In this document: positions 27,742-38,056 of the stretch, piece after piece | Position numbering within the stretch: position 1 is the first letter of the stretch | Layout: each line of letters opens with the position of its first letter | Assembly: GCA_913055905.1 (NCBI GenBank) | Contig: CAJXLB010000002.1 | Location: 434,001-498,000 of the forward strand | From: an uncultured Winogradskyella sp. | Lineage (GTDB): Bacteria; Bacteroidota; Bacteroidia; Flavobacteriales; Flavobacteriaceae | Direction: 5' to 3' | DNA: 64,000 nt | Made by a program: the position numbers and the translations under genes | Notes under the pieces: generated by a model | Seen by the model: only the letters and a program-made list of their open reading frames with translations | Database searches by the model: none | Told to the model about the DNA's origin: nothing

Positions 27742-28599
27742 ATGAGTAGATTAAAAATTGCAGTTCAAAAATCAGGTCGCCTAAATGAAGATTCCTTAAA
27801 AATCCTAAAGGCTATTGGCATATCCATAGACAATGGCAAAGACCAGCTAAAGGCAGCTTCTAGCAACTTTCCCTTAGAAGTATTTTACCTTAGGAATGGT
27901 GATATCCCTCAGTATTTAAGGGATGGTGTAGTAGACGCTGCCATAATAGGGGAGAACGTCTTATTTGAAAAAGGTAAGGACCTTAAGATTGTGGAACGCC
28001 TTGGCTTTTCTAAGTGCAGGGTGTCTATTGCAGTACCTAAATCTAGCGCGGCTAAATCCTTAAAGGATCTCGAAGGACTAAGAATTGCCACCTCTTATCC
28101 TAATACAGTAAATCACTTCCTAAATGAGCAAGGCATAACAGCAAATCTTCATATTATTAATGGCTCTGTTGAAATTGCTCCAAATATTGGCCTCGCAGAT
28201 GGCATTTGTGATATTGTATCAAGTGGTAGTACCTTATTTAAAAATGGACTTAAGGAAATTGAAGTGCTTTTGAAATCCCAAGCTGTATTAGCCACTTCAC
28301 CAAAGATATCTAAACAAAATCAGGAGATAATCGACAAGATTCAATTTAGACTGCAATCCGTTTTAAAAGGAAGGGAAAATAAATATGTATTGCTTAATGT
28401 CCCTAATGACAAGCTGGACAATATTGTGTCCATTTTACCGGGCATGAATAGTCCAACGATTTTACCTCTAGCCAAAGAGGGCTGGAGCTCTCTGCACTCC
28501 GTAATTAACAAAAATGATTTTTGGAACGTCATAGATGAGCTAAAAGCTAATGGTGCCGAAGGCATCCTAGTTTGTCCAATTGAAAATATGGTGCTGTAA
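27742..28599 (+). CDS. hisG: ATP phosphoribosyltransferase
   Basis: A 285-residue long-form HisG. The start is the ATG at 27742 (SRLKIAVQKSGRLNEDSLK); an in-frame TTG at 27703 lies within the attenuator tail and is rejected. VVDAAIIGENVL, the PRPP-binding region DGICDIVSSGSTL and a C-terminal ACT-like regulatory domain (about 215-285, with AEGILVCPIENMVL) are present. It catalyses the first, feedback-inhibited step of histidine synthesis. It begins 40 nt after the attenuator T-tract. Confidence 0.95.
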   Translation: MSRLKIAVQKSGRLNEDSLKILKAIGISIDNGKDQLKAASSNFPLEVFYLRNGDIPQYLRDGVVDAAIIGENVLFEKGKDLKIVERLGFSKCRVSIAVPKSSAAKSLKDLEGLRIATSYPNTVNHFLNEQGITANLHIINGSVEIAPNIGLADGICDIVSSGSTLFKNGLKEIEVLLKSQAVLATSPKISKQNQEIIDKIQFRLQSVLKGRENKYVLLNVPNDKLDNIVSILPGMNSPTILPLAKEGWSSLHSVINKNDFWNVIDELKANGAEGILVCPIENMVL

Positions 28600-28691
28600 T
28601 CAGTCTTATTGTGAATACCGATTTGTCATTATTGAAATACAAGGAATAGAAGAAGTATAAACTAAAAACCAAACACTCTGGCAGCTATAAA

Positions 28692-29975
28692 ATGAAAACG
28701 TACATAAACCCCATAAAATCTGAATGGCAGGACATCTTAAAACGTCCAACAAAAACAGTGGAAGATATTGAGCAAACTGTGCTAAAGGTTTTTAACGATG
28801 TTATTGTAAATGGCGACAGCGCTGTAAACAACTACACAAAAATCTATGACAATGTTGTGATAGATGAGCTTGTGGTATCGAGTAAAGAGATAAAAGAAGC
28901 ACGCAACCATTTGTCCGAGGATTTAAAAAAGGCTATAAAAATGGCCAAATCCAACATCAAGCAATTCCATAAGGCGCAAAAGACATCTAAAGTTTTTGTC
29001 AAGACCATGAAAGGTGTAAAATGTTGGCAGGAGAAAAGACCTATTGAAAAAGTAGGACTTTATATTCCTGGTGGGACAGCGCCTTTATTTTCTACGGTTT
29101 TAATGTTGGCTATTCCAGCTAAAATTGCAGGATGCAAAGAAATAGTACTCTGCTCACCTCCAAATAAAGAGGGTAAAATACCAAACGAAGTCCTTTACAC
29201 CGCAGACCTCTGTGGCGTGACTAAAATTATTAAGGCTGGTGGCATTCAGGCTGTTGCTGGATTAACATTTGGCACTGCTTCCATTCCTAAGGTTTATAAA
29301 ATTTTTGGACCTGGTAATCAATTTGTGACCGTTGCCAAACAATTAGCCACAAAATATGGCGTAGCCATAGATATGCCAGCAGGACCAAGTGAGCTATTGG
29401 TTATGGCAGATGAATCAGCGCATCCAGCCTATGTGGCTTCTGATTTGTTAAGTCAGGCAGAACATGGTATGGACAGTCAAGTGATTTTAGTGACTACATC
29501 CGAAAAGTTTGCTACTCAAGTCACAGAACAAGTGGCTTCTCAACTACAGGAGTTACCGCGAAAGGATATTGCTACGGCTGCGATTAACAATTCAAGAGCT
29601 ATTGTGGTCGAGGATTTCAAGACAGCATTGGATCTCATAAATGAATATGGACCAGAGCATTTTATAGTAGCGACGGAAAGAGATGATTATTTTGTAAAAA
29701 AGATTGCAAACGCAGGATCAGTATTCATAGGAAATTACACGCCGGAGAGTGCTGGCGATTATGCTTCTGGAACTAATCACACCTTGCCGACAAATGGATT
29801 TTCTAAGGCTTATTCTGGTGTAAACCTGGACAGTTTTATGAAAAGTATGACCTTTCAAAAAATCTCCCAGAAAGGCCTTAAGAATATTGGTAAAGCTGTA
29901 GAAATTATGGCGGAAGCCGAAGGGCTTCAAGCCCATAAAAATGCGGTGACAATACGCTTAAAAGATATTGAATAA
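28692..29975 (+). CDS. hisD: Histidinol dehydrogenase
   Basis: A 427-residue enzyme of normal length. GLYIPGGTAPLFSTVLM, GPGNQFVTVAKQ, DMPAGPSELLVMAD, the metal/catalytic region LLSQAEHGMDSQ, and GPEHFIVAT and SAGDYASGTNHTLPT are standard HisD signatures. It oxidises histidinol to histidine with two NAD+. It lies 92 nt after hisG; the stop codon overlaps the hisC start by one base (TAATG). Confidence 0.97.
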   Translation: MKTYINPIKSEWQDILKRPTKTVEDIEQTVLKVFNDVIVNGDSAVNNYTKIYDNVVIDELVVSSKEIKEARNHLSEDLKKAIKMAKSNIKQFHKAQKTSKVFVKTMKGVKCWQEKRPIEKVGLYIPGGTAPLFSTVLMLAIPAKIAGCKEIVLCSPPNKEGKIPNEVLYTADLCGVTKIIKAGGIQAVAGLTFGTASIPKVYKIFGPGNQFVTVAKQLATKYGVAIDMPAGPSELLVMADESAHPAYVASDLLSQAEHGMDSQVILVTTSEKFATQVTEQVASQLQELPRKDIATAAINNSRAIVVEDFKTALDLINEYGPEHFIVATERDDYFVKKIANAGSVFIGNYTPESAGDYASGTNHTLPTNGFSKAYSGVNLDSFMKSMTFQKISQKGLKNIGKAVEIMAEAEGLQAHKNAVTIRLKDIE

Positions 29976-31012
29976 TGAATATAGAACGTCTTTTACGCAA
30001 AAACATAAAATCCATAAAGGCCTATTCATCAGCAAGGGATGAGTACCAAGAGGCTTCTGATGACATGGTATTTCTTGACGCCAATGAAAATCCGTTTCAA
30101 ACGAGTGTCAATCGTTATCCAGACCCACAACAAACCTTGGTTAAGGAACGCTTATCAAAAATAAAAGGTGTTACATCCTCACAGATTTTATTAGGTAATG
30201 GAAGTGATGAAGTCCTTGACCTTATCTTTAGGGCTTTTTGCGAACCTGGAAAAGACAACGTCATCACACTACCGCCAACCTATGGCATGTATAAGGTTTT
30301 AGCCGATTTAAATGCTGTAGATATCTATAATGTTATGCTTGACTCTAATTTTGAGCCTCAAGTGGAAGACATTTTGAAAACTCAGGATAAAAATTCTAAG
30401 CTATTATTCCTTTGCTCACCCAATAATCCGTCTGCCAACAGTTTTAAAGCTAAAAGTGTTGAGGGACTTATAAATGAATTTAATGGTATTGTGGTTATAG
30501 ATGAAGCTTATATAGATTTTTCAAATCAGAAGAGCTGGTTGAGCAGACTTAATGAATTTCCCAACCTTATTGTCACACAAACTTTTTCCAAGGCTTATGG
30601 ACTTGCTGGGATTCGACTAGGTATATGTTATGCTTCAGAATTTATTACTTCAATATTACATAAAATAAAACCGCCATATAACGTCAATCAACTTACCCAA
30701 ACCAAAGCCCTAGAACGATTAAGTGCTCTTGAAGAGGTAAATGAGCAAATCAAAATCATAGTTAAAGAACGAGATACGCTCACTTCGGCATTAAATGAAA
30801 TTTCATTTATAAAGCAAGTGTATCCTTCAGATGCAAATTTTGTTTTGGTAAAGGTCGATGATGCCAATCTGCGTTACGAGCAGTTGATTAAAAAAGGGAT
30901 TGTGGTGAGAAACAGGACGAATCAACCCTTGTGCGAAAACTGTCTTCGTTTTACTGTAGGCACACCAGAAGAAAACAAACAATTAATTGAGACTTTAAAT
31001 CAACTACCATGA
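29975..31012 (+). CDS. hisC: Histidinol-phosphate aminotransferase
   Basis: A 345-residue class II PLP aminotransferase. Markers are [41 protein letters not shown] and the PLP lysine Lys206 in [15 protein letters not shown]. It converts imidazole-acetol phosphate to histidinol phosphate using glutamate. It overlaps hisD by one base and hisB by four. Confidence 0.96.
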   Translation: MNIERLLRKNIKSIKAYSSARDEYQEASDDMVFLDANENPFQTSVNRYPDPQQTLVKERLSKIKGVTSSQILLGNGSDEVLDLIFRAFCEPGKDNVITLPPTYGMYKVLADLNAVDIYNVMLDSNFEPQVEDILKTQDKNSKLLFLCSPNNPSANSFKAKSVEGLINEFNGIVVIDEAYIDFSNQKSWLSRLNEFPNLIVTQTFSKAYGLAGIRLGICYASEFITSILHKIKPPYNVNQLTQTKALERLSALEEVNEQIKIIVKERDTLTSALNEISFIKQVYPSDANFVLVKVDDANLRYEQLIKKGIVVRNRTNQPLCENCLRFTVGTPEENKQLIETLNQLP

Positions 31013-32139
31013 AACCCGTATTGTTTATAGATAGAGATGGCACCTTGGCCATAGAGCCACCTGTGGATTACCAGTTGGACAGCTTTGAAAAACTTGAATT
31101 CTTCCCAGGTGTATTTCAATACTTAAGCAAGATTGCAAATGAGCTTAATTTCGAATTGGTCATGGTGACCAATCAAGATGGTTTGGGTACCGATTCTTTT
31201 CCTGAAGAAACATTTTGGCCTGTTCATAATTTTCTTATTCAATCCCTAAAAAATGAGGGTATAGAATTTTCTGAGCAGATTATCGACAGAACCTTTGAGC
31301 ATGAAAAAGCACCAACACGGAAACCAAGAACAGGTCTATTAAAGTCATATATGAACGGTTCTTGTGATTTAGAAAATTCATACGTGATTGGAGACAGATT
31401 GACTGATATAGAATTGGCAAAAAATCTAGGTTGTAAAGGGATATTGCTCAATGCCTTAGGACAAGACGGCATTGATGCGTCTAAAAAGGCAGAACTTAAA
31501 AATTCCATTGCGCTAGAGACATCTAGCTGGAAGTCGATATACGAATTTCTAAAGGCAACCGAACGCATAGGACAGATAGAGCGTAATACCAACGAAACCA
31601 AAATTAAAATCGCCCTAAACTTAGATGGTACAGGACAAAGCAACATAAATACTGGTATTGCCTTTTTTGATCATATGCTAGACCAAATTGCACGTCACGG
31701 TCAGATGGACTTAAACATTAAAGTCGATGGTGATTTAGAAGTGGACGAACATCATACTATTGAAGACACGGCCATCGCTCTCGGCGAGGTTTTTGCCAAA
31801 ACTCTAGGTGATAAATTAGGCATAGAACGTTACGGTTTTTGTCTACCTATGGACGATTGTTTAGCTCAGGTAGCTATAGATTTTGGCGGCAGAAATTGGT
31901 TGGTTTGGGAAGCGGATTTTAAACGTGAAATGATAGGAAAAATGCCCACCGAAATGTTTTACCACTTTTTTAAATCCTTTTCTGATGGTGCCAAATGTAA
32001 TCTCAATATAAAAGCAGAAGGCACCAATGAACATCATAAGATTGAGGCTATATTCAAGGCCTTTGCAAAAGCCATAAAAATGGCCGTAAAACGCGATGTG
32101 AATAAAATGATTTTACCATCAACCAAAGGTACACTGTAA
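31009..32139 (+). CDS. hisB: Bifunctional histidinol-phosphatase / imidazoleglycerol-phosphate dehydratase
   Basis: A 376-residue fusion. The N-terminal HAD phosphatase (about 1-170) has [18 protein letters not shown] and [12 protein letters not shown]. The C-terminal dehydratase (about 187-376) has [32 protein letters not shown] and [16 protein letters not shown], with the metal-binding His pairs intact. It covers steps 6 and 8 of the pathway. The ATG overlaps the hisC stop, and its stop overlaps the hisH start. Confidence 0.97.
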   Translation: MKPVLFIDRDGTLAIEPPVDYQLDSFEKLEFFPGVFQYLSKIANELNFELVMVTNQDGLGTDSFPEETFWPVHNFLIQSLKNEGIEFSEQIIDRTFEHEKAPTRKPRTGLLKSYMNGSCDLENSYVIGDRLTDIELAKNLGCKGILLNALGQDGIDASKKAELKNSIALETSSWKSIYEFLKATERIGQIERNTNETKIKIALNLDGTGQSNINTGIAFFDHMLDQIARHGQMDLNIKVDGDLEVDEHHTIEDTAIALGEVFAKTLGDKLGIERYGFCLPMDDCLAQVAIDFGGRNWLVWEADFKREMIGKMPTEMFYHFFKSFSDGAKCNLNIKAEGTNEHHKIEAIFKAFAKAIKMAVKRDVNKMILPSTKGTL

Positions 32140-32720
32140 TGAATTTAAGAATTGTCAACTACGGTGCAGGAAATATAAAAAGTATTCAGTTTGCATTTCA
32201 GCGTTTGGGCTACGAGGCCAAATTAACATCAGATGCTGAGGACTTGTTAAAGGCGGATAAAGTCATTTTTCCTGGCGTTGGTGAGGCTAGTTCTGCTATG
32301 TACAAATTAAGAGAAAGTGGCTTAGATGAACTGATTCCACAATTAAAACAACCCGTGCTTGGCATTTGTTTAGGTATGCAACTGATGTGTAAACATACTG
32401 AGGAAGGCAATACTAAAGGGCTTGGAATTTTTCAAACTAACGTCAAACGATTTTCAAATCAGGTTAAAGTTCCCCAAATGGGATGGAATACCATAACACA
32501 GCTTAAATCTAATCTGTTTAAAGGCATTGAACCTGGTGATTTTATGTATCTGGTTCACAGTTACTACGCAGAAGATTGTAATGAGAAAATTGCGAACACC
32601 CACTACGAATTAGATTATGCTTCAGCTCTTGAACATGAAAATTTTTTTGGCGTTCAATTTCACCCAGAAAAAAGCGGTAAAAAAGGTGAGCAAATTTTAA
32701 AAAACTTCTTGAAGTTGTAA
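32139..32720 (+). CDS. hisH: Imidazole glycerol phosphate synthase, glutaminase subunit
   Basis: A 193-residue class I glutamine amidotransferase. NYGAGNIKSIQ, the oxyanion/nucleophile motif GICLGMQLM with the catalytic Cys, and the His/Glu of FGVQFHPEKSG are all present. It supplies ammonia to HisF. It overlaps hisB by one base and is followed by a 147-nt gap before hisA. Confidence 0.97.
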   Translation: MNLRIVNYGAGNIKSIQFAFQRLGYEAKLTSDAEDLLKADKVIFPGVGEASSAMYKLRESGLDELIPQLKQPVLGICLGMQLMCKHTEEGNTKGLGIFQTNVKRFSNQVKVPQMGWNTITQLKSNLFKGIEPGDFMYLVHSYYAEDCNEKIANTHYELDYASALEHENFFGVQFHPEKSGKKGEQILKNFLKL

Positions 32721-32831
32721 GTACGCTATTAAATGTTAGAAGTATGAAGAATGAGTTAATTAATAGAACCAAACAATTTACAATAGACTGTTGGAATTTT
32801 TGTTTTAAAGTGCCGAAATCAAAAAAAATAA

Positions 32832-32852
32832 CTTCTAACTTCTAACTTCTAA
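32832..32852 (+). repeat. Three tandem copies of CTTCTAA
   Basis: Perfect 7-bp unit at 32832-32838, 32839-32845 and 32846-32852, in the hisH-hisA gap and ending 15 nt before hisA. It is the only low-complexity array in the window. Confidence 0.8.
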
Positions 32853-32867
32853 CCTCGAATATTCAAT

Positions 32868-33593
32868 ATGAGAATTATCCCAGCTATAGATATTATTAAC
32901 GGTCAATGTGTTAGACTGACCAAAGGTGATTATGATACCAAAAAAGTATATAACGAAAATCCTGTTGAAGTAGCCAAGGCGTTTGAAGATGCCGGAATTC
33001 AACATTTACACGTTGTAGATTTAGATGGTGCCAAAGCCAGTCATATTATAAATTATAAGGTTCTTGAAAAAATCGCTACCAAAACTAACTTAAAGATTGA
33101 TTTTGGTGGTGGGCTAAAATCAGATGATGATTTGAGAGTGGCTTTTGAATCTGGTGCGAGTCAGATTACTGGTGGAAGTATAGCTGTTAAAAATCCAGAC
33201 GTGTTTGAAAATTGGATTCGTACTTATGGTTCAGATAAAATTATTCTTGGTGCCGATTGTAAAAACGAGAAAATAGCAGTTTCAGGTTGGTACGAAGAAA
33301 GTGATTTAGAAGTAGTTCCCTTTATAAAAGATTATCACGGTAAAGGTATTAGCTATGTGATTTGTACTGATATTTCAAAGGACGGAATGCTTCAAGGACC
33401 ATCTTTTGATTTGTATGAAAAAATATTGCAAGAGGCTGGTGGCATTAAACTAGTCGCTTCTGGTGGAATTTCAAAATATGATGAACTACCACAATTAGCC
33501 GAAATAGGTTGTGAAGGTGTTATCATTGGCAAGGCCATTTATGAAAATAAAATTACGCTTAAGCAACTCGAACACTTCATCTTAAATCAATAA
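32868..33593 (+). CDS. hisA: Phosphoribosylformimino-5-aminoimidazole carboxamide ribotide isomerase
   Basis: A 241-residue beta/alpha barrel. The catalytic Asp8 lies in [15 protein letters not shown] and the second acidic residue in [14 protein letters not shown]. Phosphate-binding GGGL and ASGGIS motifs are present. It is the Amadori isomerase of histidine synthesis. It is followed 3 nt later by hisF. Confidence 0.97.
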   Translation: MRIIPAIDIINGQCVRLTKGDYDTKKVYNENPVEVAKAFEDAGIQHLHVVDLDGAKASHIINYKVLEKIATKTNLKIDFGGGLKSDDDLRVAFESGASQITGGSIAVKNPDVFENWIRTYGSDKIILGADCKNEKIAVSGWYEESDLEVVPFIKDYHGKGISYVICTDISKDGMLQGPSFDLYEKILQEAGGIKLVASGGISKYDELPQLAEIGCEGVIIGKAIYENKITLKQLEHFILNQ

Positions 33594-33596
33594 TAG

Positions 33597-34352
33597 ATGC
33601 TTACGAAAAGAATTGTACCTTGTTTGGATATTAAAGATGGTCGCACTGTAAAAGGTGTGAACTTTGTTGATTTAAGAGATGCTGGCGACCCTGTTGTCTT
33701 GGCGAAGCAGTATGCGGAATTGGGTGCAGACGAGCTGGTATTTCTAGATATATCAGCCACCCAAGAGAAACGTAGAACCTTGCATGATATGGTTTTAAAG
33801 GTTGCCGAGCATGTCAATATTCCTTTTACTGTTGGTGGTGGTATTTCTTCAGTGGAAGATGTAGATGACTTATTGCATTGCGGTGCCGATAAAGTGTCTA
33901 TTAATTCATCGGCTGTTAAACGTCCTGAGCTCATAAATGAGTTATCTGAAAAATTTGGAAGCCAGTGTGTGGTTGTTGCTATTGATGCCAAAGAAATTGA
34001 AGGGGAATGGTTTGTGCATTTGGCAGGTGGTACTATTCCAACAGATTTAAAACTATTCGAATGGGCAAAAGAAGTGGAAGCGCGTGGTGCTGGTGAAATT
34101 TTGTTCACCTCAATGAATCACGATGGTACCAAAGCGGGTTATGCGAATGAAGCCTTGGCAAAACTTTCAGACCTTGTGAATATTCCTATAATTGCTTCAG
34201 GTGGTGCGGGAACCATTCAACATTTTGTCGATACGTTTACATTGGGAAAAGCAGATGCAGCTTTAGCAGCTAGTGTTTTTCATTTTGGCGAGATACCTAT
34301 TTTAGAGTTAAAAAAAGAATTAAAAGAAAAAGGCATACCGGTAAGATTATGA
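33597..34352 (+). CDS. hisF: Imidazole glycerol phosphate synthase, cyclase subunit
   Basis: A 251-residue beta/alpha barrel. Asp11 is in [14 protein letters not shown] and the second catalytic Asp in [12 protein letters not shown], with phosphate loops GGGIS and IIASGGAG. It makes IGP and AICAR with HisH. The four-base ATGA overlap with hisIE indicates translational coupling. Confidence 0.97.
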   Translation: MLTKRIVPCLDIKDGRTVKGVNFVDLRDAGDPVVLAKQYAELGADELVFLDISATQEKRRTLHDMVLKVAEHVNIPFTVGGGISSVEDVDDLLHCGADKVSINSSAVKRPELINELSEKFGSQCVVVAIDAKEIEGEWFVHLAGGTIPTDLKLFEWAKEVEARGAGEILFTSMNHDGTKAGYANEALAKLSDLVNIPIIASGGAGTIQHFVDTFTLGKADAALAASVFHFGEIPILELKKELKEKGIPVRL

Positions 34353-34948
34353 CAATAGATTTCAATAAAAATAAAGACGGATTAGTTCCTGCCATAATTC
34401 AAGATGCAAAAACAAAGAATGTACTAATGCTGGGCTATATGAATTCCGAAGCTCTCAAAAAAACAAAAGAAACCGGCATGGTAACGTTTTTCAGCAGAAC
34501 TAAGAAAAGACTATGGACCAAGGGTGAAGAAAGCGGTAATGTTTTAAAGCTTGTAGACATTAAACTCGATTGTGATAATGATGCACTGCTGATTGCCGTA
34601 AATCCGAAGGGACCTACTTGCCATAAAGGAACGGATACCTGTTGGAATGAAGACAATGTGCAATCCTATGGCTTTTTAAGCCATTTGGAACAAATTATAA
34701 GCTCTAGAGTTGAAAATGCCGATTCGAACAAATCCTATGTAGCGTCACTGTTTGAAAAAGGGATTAATAAAATAGCCCAAAAAGTAGGAGAGGAGGCCGT
34801 AGAGGTCGTGATTGAAGCCAAGGACAATAACGATGATTTGTTCTTGAACGAAAGTGCCGATTTACTATTTCATTATTTAATGCTGCTGAAGGCTAAAGGA
34901 TTTCAACTTCAGGACGTTGTTGATGTTTTAGAAGACAGACACAAATAA
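34349..34948 (+). CDS. hisIE: Bifunctional phosphoribosyl-AMP cyclohydrolase / phosphoribosyl-ATP pyrophosphatase
   Basis: A 199-residue fusion. The HisI half (about 1-110) has [25 protein letters not shown] and the zinc Cys pair in CHKGTDTCW. The HisE half has [21 protein letters not shown] and the helical MazG-like fold. It carries out steps 2 and 3 of histidine synthesis and ends the operon. Confidence 0.97.
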   Translation: MTIDFNKNKDGLVPAIIQDAKTKNVLMLGYMNSEALKKTKETGMVTFFSRTKKRLWTKGEESGNVLKLVDIKLDCDNDALLIAVNPKGPTCHKGTDTCWNEDNVQSYGFLSHLEQIISSRVENADSNKSYVASLFEKGINKIAQKVGEEAVEVVIEAKDNNDDLFLNESADLLFHYLMLLKAKGFQLQDVVDVLEDRHK

Positions 34949-34949
34949 A

Positions 34950-34981
34950 ACTGTCGCCAATCTAGCAAGGTTGACGACAGT
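34950..34981. repeat. Inverted repeat after hisIE
   Basis: ACTGTCGCCAA (34950-34960) pairs with TTGACGACAGT (34971-34981), 10 of 11 pairs, loop of 10 nt, 1 nt past the hisIE stop. No T-tract follows, so it is a stable 3'-end hairpin or an atypical terminator between convergent genes. Confidence 0.55.
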
Positions 34982-35029
34982 CGCTCTAATGTAGTTTAGA
35001 AAGTTTAATCGCGCATTAGAACCACGTAT

Positions 35030-36280
35030 CTACTTTTTGGTATCATTTTCGATGATTTGCATCGTTTGCTCTATCCAATCTTCATCAAAATTTAATGGTA
35101 TATCAGGTGTAATGCCATGACCTTCATAAGCAATGTACTTGTGATAATTCATATCAGTAGGCATAATGGTAAACTTATCTGATGGTGTATTATACGTATA
35201 ACTATAATTTATTCCATAGGCGATGACACCAAACGTGGTCTGCCCTAAGTGGACGGCGTTTAATTTGTCCTTTAACTTTAATGTGAACTGTTCGCCATTA
35301 CTTCCTGTAAATTGGTTGGTGATGACATAAATTTTGGCTTTACTTTTTCTTAATACCTTAAGAAAAGGGTCGGACCATTTGCTATTACCACCACCGTTAC
35401 TTCTTAAATCAATAATAATGTTTGGTGCTGTAAAACTGTTCTTATATTTTGAATGAAAAGCTTTAAAGGCTTTGATGTTATCCGTTGCATTGCTAAAACT
35501 TCCAAAATAAATGTATTGTACCTTATCGTATAGCTGCTTAAATTCCCAGTTGGACGTTTTGTCTAGCTTAAACTCAAAATTATGTTCAAATCCTTTCTTT
35601 TTAAAACTTACCAAACGACCATTTTCAAAACGTATGTTTCTATTCATTTTAATTTGTCGGGTAACTATATCATACTGAAGTAAATTATATCTGTCAAAAG
35701 AATTCTTAGACACATAAACTAATACTTGTCCTGGTTTCCAAAGTGGATGTTCTGAATGTATTACGACGCCTTCAAATTGGTTCTCTGAACTTTCAATTAG
35801 CCCTACCTCAATAGAGGTTGAACCGAATTTATAAATCCCCTCAATAGTCTCAGATGGTTTATGAGATAATGACTGTCTTAAACTATCCAAATCCCTATGA
35901 TATTTTGGATGTTTCTTGAATACAGGATTTTTTAAAAATTCCTCAATTTTTTCGGTATCATCAAGTGCTTCACTTGAAAAATATGTGGTATTGGAATATA
36001 GGTTGATGTGAAAATCGTCTATAACATCAAGTTGTTGTTGAAGAAATTTATAACAGGTATTAATATCTGTTGAATCCGTTAGTTTTGAAACAATAGTGTT
36101 ATAGGTATTTTCAAATTCCAATAATTTATCACCTTTAATTTGTTTCTTGTAAGATGGTGTGCTCTTTAATTTCTCAACAATAAAATCTAAATCAGATTTA
36201 CAATCACAATTGGGAATTTGAGACCATAAGGACTTAACTGTTGCTAAAATTAAAACGAGTAAAACGACTAAATTTTTCAT
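35030..36280 (-). CDS. Exported S41-family (C-terminal-processing-like) peptidase
   Basis: A 416-residue protein with a signal peptide (residues 1-20). The tail-specific protease fold is visible from about residue 265: IIDLRSNGGGNSKW, then KIYVITNQFTGSNGEQF, where Ser327 is in the nucleophile position of S41 enzymes, then GQTTFGVIAYG and a VLPDI-like EGHGITPDIPL. No PDZ domain is evident; the N-terminal half (helical, residues 25-130) is unassigned. It is probably a periplasmic protease or a relative that has lost typical regulation. It is convergent with hisIE. Confidence 0.8.
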   Translation of the reverse strand: MKNLVVLLVLILATVKSLWSQIPNCDCKSDLDFIVEKLKSTPSYKKQIKGDKLLEFENTYNTIVSKLTDSTDINTCYKFLQQQLDVIDDFHINLYSNTTYFSSEALDDTEKIEEFLKNPVFKKHPKYHRDLDSLRQSLSHKPSETIEGIYKFGSTSIEVGLIESSENQFEGVVIHSEHPLWKPGQVLVYVSKNSFDRYNLLQYDIVTRQIKMNRNIRFENGRLVSFKKKGFEHNFEFKLDKTSNWEFKQLYDKVQYIYFGSFSNATDNIKAFKAFHSKYKNSFTAPNIIIDLRSNGGGNSKWSDPFLKVLRKSKAKIYVITNQFTGSNGEQFTLKLKDKLNAVHLGQTTFGVIAYGINYSYTYNTPSDKFTIMPTDMNYHKYIAYEGHGITPDIPLNFDEDWIEQTMQIIENDTKK

Positions 36281-36376
36281 GATTCTATAATTTTTTGGAT
36301 TAAACTTTCTGAAGCAAATATATTTCAGAAGTTTCCCTAGAATCTAATAATAACAGGCGTTTGGGGCGAAATAAAC

Positions 36377-37174
36377 TTAGTTTGTGGTAGAATTCAAAGC
36401 AGCTTTTACTTCCTTTAGGTAAGTTTTGGAAACAGGAATGCCTATGTCGTAATTAAGCAATACAGAATGCTTGCCGTTTTCTATTTGCCACTGCCTAAAA
36501 TGGAAAGGATTTATAAGATACGATCGATGTGTTCGCAGCAGTTCGGAAAACTCTTCGTCAATTACGGACAGCTTGTTTCTAATAAGTGTTTTTTTCAAGT
36601 CATTTCCAGAGCGGTAATGAATTTCTATATAATTATCTGAGGAATTAATGCTTATCAAATCATTTATATGCAATCGTAACCCTTCATAATTGCCTTCACC
36701 TTGAATTGTGATTTTTTGGTCATTGAGTCGCTTTTCGTGATACTTACCAAAAGCGTATCTCGCCACAATAATAATAGGTAAAATAATAGCAACGGCTGGC
36801 AAGTAGATGTTTTTTAGCGCGTAGCCCAAAGTATAAGGATTGGGCTCATAGGGCACAATAACCCATAGGTAATAGATTCTAGCAACGATGATGGAAACAG
36901 TACAAAAACCGAATAACAATAAACCTTCACTTAAAAGAGACCAAGTTCGGTTGTTCTTTTGATAAATAAGGTGTTGAAAAGGAAGCAACAACAAATAACA
37001 AATTAAACCAGCTGCACCATAGCCTGGTAAATAGATCAGTTTTTCTTTAGGGCTAAATTCACTGACGTCTAAAGGTTCAGTGAGATAAAGAAAAGCAAAA
37101 ATCCAGAGCCCAAGCAATACACCAATTAAAAAATGGTGTTTTATGTTTGGGTCAAAAGGATAGGATAACTTCAA
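36377..37174 (-). CDS. Membrane-anchored LytTR-type transcriptional regulator
   Basis: A 265-residue protein with about four membrane helices in residues 12-145 and a C-terminal LytTR DNA-binding domain (about 165-262: LHINDLISINSSDNYIEIHY, the ELLRTHRSYLINP motif, VSKTYLKEVKAAL). It has no receiver domain. This architecture couples a membrane signal directly to DNA binding. The start is a TTG at 37172-37174, as no ATG precedes the first helix. It is divergent from the truA-like gene, 65 nt apart. Target genes unknown. Confidence 0.85.
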   Translation of the reverse strand: MKLSYPFDPNIKHHFLIGVLLGLWIFAFLYLTEPLDVSEFSPKEKLIYLPGYGAAGLICYLLLLPFQHLIYQKNNRTWSLLSEGLLLFGFCTVSIIVARIYYLWVIVPYEPNPYTLGYALKNIYLPAVAIILPIIIVARYAFGKYHEKRLNDQKITIQGEGNYEGLRLHINDLISINSSDNYIEIHYRSGNDLKKTLIRNKLSVIDEEFSELLRTHRSYLINPFHFRQWQIENGKHSVLLNYDIGIPVSKTYLKEVKAALNSTTN

Positions 37175-37239
37175 ATTTTTAGATTTGGATTAAAAATAAG
37201 TATAGAATTTAAATTTCAATACTTTTGGCATTATAAACT

Positions 37240-38022
37240 ATGCAAAGAAAACGCTTTTACTATCTTATAAAACTCCAATATTTAGGTTATCGGTTTCATG
37301 GATGGCAAAAACAGCCCAACTTAAAAACCTTACATCTTATGATTGACCGAACCCTAAAATATGTATTCGAAGACAAGGAATTTAAAACCCTAGTAGCTGG
37401 GCGCACAGACGCCATGGTATCAGCTAATGAAACGGCCTTTGAGTTGTTTACATTCCATGAGATAACAGACCAATCCTATTTTCTTAAATGGTTTAATTAC
37501 AACCTCCCACAAGATATAAGAGCCTTGAGTATAAAAGAGGTCGATAAAGACTTTAATATAATTCAGCATCCCAAGACCAAAGAATATATATATGTGTTTG
37601 CCTTTGGCGGTAAATTTCATCCCTTTTGCGCACCTATTTTGAGTACCATTCAAGATGATTTGGACATTGAAACCATGAAGATTGGTGCACAGCTCTTTGA
37701 AGGGACGCACAATTTTAAGAATTATTGCTATAAGGCTAGCGACAATGGCTTATATAAACGTACAATAGATGTTTGCAGGATAGAAGATAACACCTTAATT
37801 ACAGCCAGTTTCTTTCCTGAAAAAAGTTATGTTTTGAAGGTACAAGGTCAAGGGTTTGGCCGAAATCAAATTCGGCTTATGATGGGTACGTTAATTAGGT
37901 TGGGAAAAGGGGAGGTCGATTTGGATTTTATCAAGAATAGCCTAAAAGAGAATGTAGAATCACATCAAAGTTATATAGCTCCAGCCTCAGGACTCATTTT
38001 AAATAAGATCGATTTCAAATAA
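37240..38022 (+). CDS. Divergent TruA-like pseudouridine synthase
   Basis: A 260-residue protein of the TruA family. YLGYRFHGWQKQPN and the catalytic Asp57 in VAGRTDAMVSA are clear, with VQGQGFGRNQIRLMMGTLIR in the C-terminal half. The usual GRTDAGVHA has become GRTDAMVSA, so the Gly and His after the Asp are replaced. This points to a paralogue rather than the housekeeping TruA, perhaps with another RNA target. A TACTTTTG -7-like element lies at 37220-37227. A bidirectional terminator follows. Confidence 0.82.
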   Translation: MQRKRFYYLIKLQYLGYRFHGWQKQPNLKTLHLMIDRTLKYVFEDKEFKTLVAGRTDAMVSANETAFELFTFHEITDQSYFLKWFNYNLPQDIRALSIKEVDKDFNIIQHPKTKEYIYVFAFGGKFHPFCAPILSTIQDDLDIETMKIGAQLFEGTHNFKNYCYKASDNGLYKRTIDVCRIEDNTLITASFFPEKSYVLKVQGQGFGRNQIRLMMGTLIRLGKGEVDLDFIKNSLKENVESHQSYIAPASGLILNKIDFK

Positions 38023-38050
38023 AAAAGGGTGAACTTTCGTCCACCCTTTT
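38023..38050. terminator. Bidirectional terminator
   Basis: AAAAGGGTG (38023-38031) pairs with CACCCTTTT (38042-38050), with A-runs and T-runs on the outer flanks, between the convergent truA-like gene and the 73-residue gene. It can serve both. Confidence 0.85.
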
Positions 38051-38056
38051 GTTTTG

